A stretch of DNA of 64,000 nt from contig BQMF02000200.1 in assembly GCA_027922465.2 (NCBI GenBank), positions 186,001 to 250,000 of the forward strand, in the 5' to 3' direction. Below are positions 57,474-64,000 of the stretch, piece by piece. This stretch comes from Turritopsis dohrnii (lineage: Eukaryota > Cnidaria > Hydrozoa > Anthoathecata > Oceaniidae). Position numbers and translations under genes: made by a program. The notes beneath the pieces were generated by a model. The model had not been told where the DNA came from. It worked only from the letters and a program-made list of their open reading frames with translations, and did no database searches. The first letter of the stretch is position 1. Every line of letters starts with the position of its first letter.

Positions 57474-59381
57474 TATATCTTCAATACTTTGATTGCAACT
57501 GTATCGAAATTGCAAAATGTAAATATGTTATTGCTTATTTGTGTGTTGTATCGAGAGAAGCAAAAATCGAGAACTTCCTATTGTTAACCAATGACTCCTT
57601 ATCTAAAACCAAGAACTGTCTATGGTAACCATGGTCATGATGGTATCTTGAGTACATAAATTGATAGTGTACGTAAAAGTTTTGATTTTTGTTCAGCGAC
57701 CGAAACAGTTGGCCGTGTTAGGGGGGATAATCCCGTTTAGAGTTTCTGACAAAATATTCAAGATCTATAATGTAGAACCAATATCCCACAGTGTCTATTT
57801 ATAAAACTTTCTTGGAAGTACACAAAAAGAACAGTATATTTTTATTTGGGATAAAACATTGCACAACACAGAATTTCGGTTAGAATTGTTATTAATTGTT
57901 TTGTTGTTGTTTTTTGTTTGTTTTTTCTCGATTTAAACCGGTCTAAATAAAGTTGGAATATGTTTTTATTTATTTCCTAAAAAACATTATTATAAGCAAA
58001 ATAAACTGGAGATAATCAAGTCTTTTCACAGAACATAGTAAATGAATAGTTCTCGATCAACCAAGGTTTTCGACCGTGTTCTTTAAATTCCATACTTGTT
58101 ATATTTTTTAAAGATTATTTTTTTCGCGGAAAAATAACTATGTGTATATCTTACAGTTGAAAATATACGTCTTTTTTCATATCTTATTTTAACTTTCAGA
58201 CTTTGTTGGTTTACTATAACCAACTAACTTAATATAGTGATTTGTCATGTTACAACAATCATTTGATATGTTAGCGCATGCGCAGCATGTAACTGTGTTG
58301 TTGCAGATGCTTTACTTCTTCAATATAGCTTTTCACCAAGATGTCTCACCTCAACCTAGAAGTCTATGATTAAAATATAGAAATGTCTAACACACCAAGA
58401 TCAAGAACCGAGAACTGCCTGAAAAACATCCGATAACTGTAATATTTTAGGGACACGATGTATGGACATTTTTGAGAGTGCAGGGCTGCATCGGAGCTTC
58501 CACAGATGGTATGGTTGGTAAACAAATCTGTAAACAAATCTGTAAACATTTTTAAAATTGCTTTTCGGAGTTTTCTTGGCGAATGCTTTTGTATTTGTTG
58601 GGGCTGTTGCAGTAGTTGCTTTTTTACGATTGTGTGTGATAAAAAATATACTGGCTAACTTCCTTCTTAGAAAGTTGTTGAGTTTACAAGAACAAAGCTA
58701 CTTCAAAGACAAATGTGCGTGCATAAGTTTATTTTACTGATAATGACGACCATACTTTTGGAAACCACAAACACTTCATATGTTCGGAAACTCTTTCTCT
58801 CGATTCCACAAAATTGATAAAAACCACACTTTTTTTACACATAATTTATTTATATGAAAACAAAACGAAATAAATTATATTAATTTCTAAAAACAAATCG
58901 TAAAGTATTCGAACTGAAAAACATAATTTATTCAAATTATTATTGAGTTTTCGACCAATAGGAAATTGCTCTTGAAAAGAATATTTAAATAATAATAAAT
59001 CTCAATGGTGAAAATGTATTGTCATAATTAAAATATACAATTGTTAAAAATTCAAGATTCAGTGCTCTAATAAAGCTACCGGAGACACAAGGTATTAACA
59101 TTTTGCGAAAGAAAGAAGAGAAGGTTCTAACGCATTGTTCTATTACAAGAAGCAGAAATAAAAGTATTTTTGATCACGAAAAAAACAGAAGAAACAAAAG
59201 GGAAAAAAGGATTTACATGGAAAGACTGAAAACATAAAGAACACAAACTTCAAGAAAATGGTTTATAATAGTAAAACGAAATTGTTATAAAGAGAAATAG
59301 ATTAAAGAAGAAAGGAAGAACGAAACAATAAGAAAGATTGAAAGAGAGAAGGAGGAAAAATATATTTATAGATGTTTGATA
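57474..59381. other. Intergenic upstream of CBFB
   Basis: AT-rich DNA with no gene recognised. The segment just before 59382 should hold the CBFB 5' UTR/promoter; it is purine-rich (AAGAGAGAAGGAGG) but shows no clear core element. Confidence 0.4.
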
Positions 59382-59695
59382 ATGACGCGAGTTGTACCGG
59401 ACCAGAAAACTAAATTTGAAACGGATGAACTATTCAGAAAGTTGTCCCGGGAATCCGAGGTGAGAGATAACTAAAGGCTTGCGTAGAATTATTTTAAATA
59501 AAGCGTTTTACTAAACCGATATAAGGAGTTAACTACCCTATATCGATATAGATTTCATTTTGCTATCTATCTACACGAATCACACGATAATCACACGATA
59601 ATCATATGTATTTCCGCCTGTGATTATCACCATCATCGATGTCATAGATTTCAAAGTTACTTTCTGGATGGCAACAAAAACGGAAAACTTTTTTC

Positions 59696-59730
<35 letters not shown>

Positions 59731-62700
59731 TGAATCAAAACATATGTGTATTCGTTTTATATGCGTTGGAATTTTCTAAGTAGTTTTCATAATGGCCTCT
59801 TTCCACGTGAAAATAAACGAGCACTTAATGAACATTTGATTGTTGAAAAACTATGCTACAAAAATAACAACAAACACCATTTTCAAGTCATTACCAAAGT
59901 CAATATTTTGATAACATTTAAGTAAACAAAGCTCGGTGCAATTTTTTTTTTCTCCTTCCAGATGCTTGGAAAAAACGGATGTCTTAGGAAATGTACAAGC
60001 TTCATAGGAAACGGATCGGGAAATTGACAATACCACCTTGTTGTGTGCGTGTGTGTTTTTTCATTTTTCATTTTTTCAAGTTTCATTTTGATATTCGATG
60101 TATTGAAAGAACGGATGTGTTTTTCATTTCGATGTAAAATTACACCGCGCAATAAATTATTTTTTTGTAAATTTCCGCTTTTTCTGAATCGGTTCGTTCT
60201 TGTGCGATAGTAAGCTTCATGATGAAGATTTTTACCTTAAATGTTTTAAGCTGCTATTACTAGGTTTTAGGCATTTCCTAGTTAAAAACAAATATAAAAA
60301 TGTCTTTAATGAAAATCTCCTTTAACATTTTGAAGAAAATCTAATCATCAAATAACATCCATATTGGACGTCGGGTAAAATTTTAGTATCAACCTTGTAA
60401 TAGACAAGGAAACTGCGGCGACTCTTATTTATAAATCGATAAGATATAAGATATTATTTTTCATAGTTCTAAAAACAAAACAAAAATGAAAGAACTTCTA
60501 TTTGTTAAAATACGTGTGTGTATTGTCGAGACAGAAATTCTCAACCAATTAAAATCCATAGTATAAGCACCTATCAACCAATTAACTTTCATCTAATCAA
60601 GTTAAGTGATTTCGTTAATGCTAACCAACAAAGTAGTGTTACAATTTTTTTTGTTTTGCAGCAAATCCACTTACACGTTTCGGAAAGTAAAAACTCGTTT
60701 GTTTTAATTCTCTGGTAAGGAAAAACACGGATTTATTTCTCATTTTCAAGAAAAATTGCTAAGTAACGAAATTCAGGGAGTGTCTTAGCATGATGAATAT
60801 CGCTGGGGCGTAATGTGCATAATGGGGCGTTAAAAACCGCCCAGGTAAAGGATTAGCAACCAGTTAACGGTGTTAACAAATTCTTGGTTTGTAGATACAA
60901 ATATTGCATATTCTTTCCCGCAATATTCCGTGTGAGAATTTATTTTTTAAAACAGCCAAGATGGAGGGTGACGGTGGAGAGTCAGGCAAGAAGTAAATGA
61001 GGTAAAGGAGGTACCAGATAACAAGGAAATAGGACTTCGATTTGAATTTCTTTGTTCTAACAGTTACATTTGAAAGCCATCAGGGAAATTTATATCTGAA
61101 TGCTAGTTTGGGGCCCTGCACACGTTTAGTTTGTGATAATGACGTCACTTGAGTTTCAGAATACACCGGGTAAGCATGAAATCAATACGGTTTCCTCCAG
61201 TATTGGTAAACAGGCTAGAGGGATATCAACTTGAGAGAAATAGAAACAAAGAAAGATTTAAAACAAACAACAGATAAGAAAAGAGTAACCAGATTGGATA
61301 AACACGTGTTTGATAGATTGACAGTTTCCCCCAAAAAAGGGGCCTAGTAACTGGTCTGCTCATTTTCAACTCGAAGTTGAACAAGATTTCAAATCAAACA
61401 TAACTTGTATGTGGTCTGTAACATGGAAAAAAATGTTCGCATATTTTTTGGAATTTTGTATCATTTTTGGGTTTCGTTTAACCACGGCTTCTCATTTCAG
61501 ATTAGGTATACAAACTACCGTGATCGCACTCACGAAGAAAGAATAGTTCGATTTCAAACGGAATGTCGAGAAGGGCGTTGTCCAGTTGTATGTTGTTTTG
61601 TTTTTTGTATTGTATGTTTGATTCTCGCTTACATAGTATGAGGTTTTAACGTATGACTAACTCATCGTTTAATTTACTTATTTATTCAGTCGTTTTCCTC
61701 GTCTGGTACAAACTTGCTACTATATCTGGGACCTCAGATAAAAGATAAGAAGAATGAAACTCCGTCAAAAGAATTCTTGGATTTCGACAAAGATCCTGGC
61801 AAGGTTAGTGCTCTAGCACCATTATTGTGTTTGGGGAAATGAAGTCCAACTCGCCTCCTGCTTTATATTTCCCACGCTGGTTGTAAAAACGAATGAAGGA
61901 TGTCTAGGGAGGCTATTTAGTTTGGTGGGTGGGCTAGTTCAATGGATGTTTTTAAAAGCGCGAGAATTTCGTTCGTGGAACTGAGCTGAACTGAGAAAGC
62001 AACAACATAGGAAAACATTGATGAAATAGAAAAGGAAGATGAATGAATGACGTTTCTTATGGGGTCATTAATAACCGTTTAATTTGCGGCCAACGTTTTC
62101 AAGCCTCGTTATCACGTAGGAACAGTTGCAAAGTCTGTCAAGTCAATTACTTCCGTCAACCGCGACTTTTCCTGTCAAGGACTTTTATTACCCTGACGTC
62201 AAACTGTCTACCTATCTGAACCTACTAGTTTCTTTATTCAATTTTGAAAGTCACAGAAAAAAAAAGAAAACTTTTTTAATATGTGAAAGGTTTTGGTTTC
62301 ACTTTCAATTATGCTTAGAAAAGGGTTCTACGATAAATTTCAATGGGTTTATTCATCATAACAGTTTGACCTTGCGAATCACATTCAATCGTCCATTTCC
62401 TAGGAAGGATTAGTTTATGACGTCATGCGAGGAAAGATAACGATCGTTTGTATGATTTTATATCAAAGTATTGAAAAACAATTAATCCACCGAAAACAAA
62501 CGGTAACGCAGTTCAAACCTTCAGACCAAACCTCTTTACAGATTCCTCTGAGGGAGTGAAGATTGTGCATATTTTAGTCTACACCGAAAACATTTTGGGG
62601 TTGTGAGGTTTCGGGTACTTCGTGTCATGTCTTAGTTGTCGTGCGTGTAGAAAATCTGTTCTCATGAAAATGTAATATCATCAGATAAGAATTACAGCAG

Positions 62701-64000
62701 CAAATATTTTATCGGTGTTCGTGAAAGACATGTGATATCGTTGCGGTTGTTTCAAAGTTTCGGAGCACAAAATGGCGCAGAAGATAATATTATGGTGACA
62801 GAAACCACAAAATCAATGAGGTTATCAACAGGACAGTGTTATGAAAGAAACTTGATAAAGTTCAATGATGCGATTGGATTACTGTCCACGACGTCAGTGA
62901 TGAGTGAGCTTCCTCCATCTTATATGATGTCTACATGATTTTTTTTTTCACAGACTGCAAAAATACGTATAGCAGATGAAAACACCAAAGTTGATTTAAA
63001 CGTTGTTTTTATGACGCAGCGAACGTAAAAAGTAGATCGTTACTGAACATAATACTTTTTTCTTCTAAGGGACTACGTTACGTCATTTATTTCCTGAGTT
63101 CGTCACGAGACTCGGATAAACTTCTCCCAAATTCTGTTCAAGCATCGTACCAATGTCTAGATATCAAACTCAACTTCGTCTCTATGCATTCTTTTGTTTC
63201 ACCAATCCTATTTCGTTATAGTTTTGTAGTATTTACTTACTATTTCTATTTTGCAGTAGGGTAATTAAAACCAATTAAAATCTTTAAAACGAGCGATACT
63301 TGTTGTCACGATGTTTAAACAGAAGTTCCAGAAAGGTCTATTCACGTTATCTCCACGAACGTTTTTCACAGAAAAAACATATGACGTCAGCCATTTAAAC
63401 GCCATGCCATTAGAGGTAACGCCCGGGCGGTATAAAAAAAAATCGTCACGCAAAAGAAACTGAAACCATTCGAAACATCAAAATTAAAAAATGTTCTTTC
63501 CTTTTTCCTTGAAACGCTTTATAGCCTCGTTTCCAGTAATATGATAAAGAAGGTGTATGCCATAATATGCAGCAATTCAAGTTTTAGAGTATATTATATT
63601 CATCGATTTCTTACTTCTCAGTTAAAACCTTCTTAAAATCATCTGAGAGAAAGAGACATAGTGTAACCCTCGCTAACCCAAACAAATTTAACAAGGTTCA
63701 CACCGCAAACTTAGTCAGTTAGAAGTCAGTAGAAGTACTGTATATTATCTTGAATTTTGATTTGATATTTTTGTGCTTTTAAGTTAAGACTCTTTGATTT
63801 AAGCTTGCATAAAAGAATATAAATCATACACCGAAATCTTGCAATTTTGTCTTCATAATTACAACTACCGACACTGCGACATTTCAGGTCCATTTGAAAA
63901 GCCACTTCGTCATGAATGGAGTATGTGTGGTATTCAAAGGGATCATGGACCTTCAAAGATTAGATGGCACGGCGTATTTGGAGCATGATTCACACCAAGC
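59382..64000 (+). CDS. CBFB: Core-binding factor beta (partial, runs off window)
   Basis: Non-DNA-binding partner that stabilises the Runt-domain (RUNX) transcription factor on DNA in the nucleus. Exons: 59382-59459, 61501-61587, 61690-61803 and 63888 to beyond the window end, all joined at phase 0 with GT-AG borders, giving 130 aa so far. Seen: start MTRVVPDQKTKFETDELFRK; then YRDRTHEERIVRFQ; SSGTNLLLYLG; TPSKEFLDFDKDPGK; and VHLKSHFVMNGVCVVFKG followed by DLQRLDGTAYLEHD. These are the conserved heterodimerisation-fold segments in the right order, and the exon limits correspond to those of the vertebrate gene as I remember them. Introns are 2.0 kb, 102 bp and 2.1 kb. Intron 1 includes a ~31-base poly-T run near 59697. 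The C-terminal tail lies outside the window. Confidence 0.93.
63170..63400. repeat. Dispersed repeat related to 45280-45450
   Basis: Shares, in the same order, GTCTCTATG, GGGTAATTAAAA-like, AATTAA-A-TCTTTAAAA-like and TGTTTAAACAGAA words with the right half of the hairpin element at 45221-45449. It lies in CBFB intron 3. Confidence 0.5.

Noticed and set aside
62955..63028. Exon-like segment in CBFB intron 3 (AG acceptor, GT donor)
   Set aside because: It would break phase with the CBF-beta exon at 63888, which joins 61803 directly; the encoded residues do not belong to the CBF-beta fold.

Overview
This is AT-rich animal nuclear DNA. Genes are split by GT-AG introns, intergenic DNA is crowded with transposon debris, and there are no operons. 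Gene content (PrimPol, RUNX partner CBF-beta, procollagen prolyl 4-hydroxylase alpha, pentameric ligand-gated channels, a TRIM-type protein with ankyrin repeats) is metazoan. The RING/B-box/ankyrin architecture, compact introns and very abundant Helitrons and hairpin elements make me favour a cnidarian, perhaps a hydrozoan. That placement is inference, not something the sequence proves.

Layout. 0.8-3.2 kb: complete three-exon PrimPol gene, minus strand. 3.5-5.3 kb: a TA-flanked inverted-repeat element. 7.2-19.5 kb: two paralogous Cys-loop (GABA-A/glycine-like) subunit genes, head to head (11.2->7.2 kb minus; 13.5->19.5 kb plus), with the same eight-exon plan and intron phases. 21.5-23.7 kb: two-exon prolyl 4-hydroxylase alpha gene, minus strand. 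24-32.5 kb: repeats only, mainly a cluster of seven Helitron-type elements, five of them joined head to tail without a spacer base. 32.6-40.8 kb: a five-exon RING/B-box/coiled-coil/ankyrin gene whose last exon carries about 26 almost identical 99-bp ankyrin units. 41-47 kb: another Helitron and a nest of large inverted repeats, including a Harbinger-like insertion whose empty site survives in the sister copy. 48.4-50.6 kb: a dead LINE reverse transcriptase cut by a hairpin-type DNA transposon. 51.3-54.6 kb: a decayed two-gene DNA transposon (THAP + DDE transposase, convergent with a SAP/SWIM/YqaJ-nuclease gene). 59.4-64.0 kb: first four coding exons of CBF-beta, running off the window.

The host genes are functionally independent (DNA damage tolerance, receptor channels, collagen maturation, ubiquitin-type sensing, transcription-factor partner). 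The only obvious family relationship is the divergent receptor pair. The most unusual features are the homogenised ankyrin array, the spacer-less Helitron arrays, and the THAP-DDE/YqaJ element. Splice sites were placed by eye from conserved dinucleotides, reading phase and family knowledge; no alignment was run.
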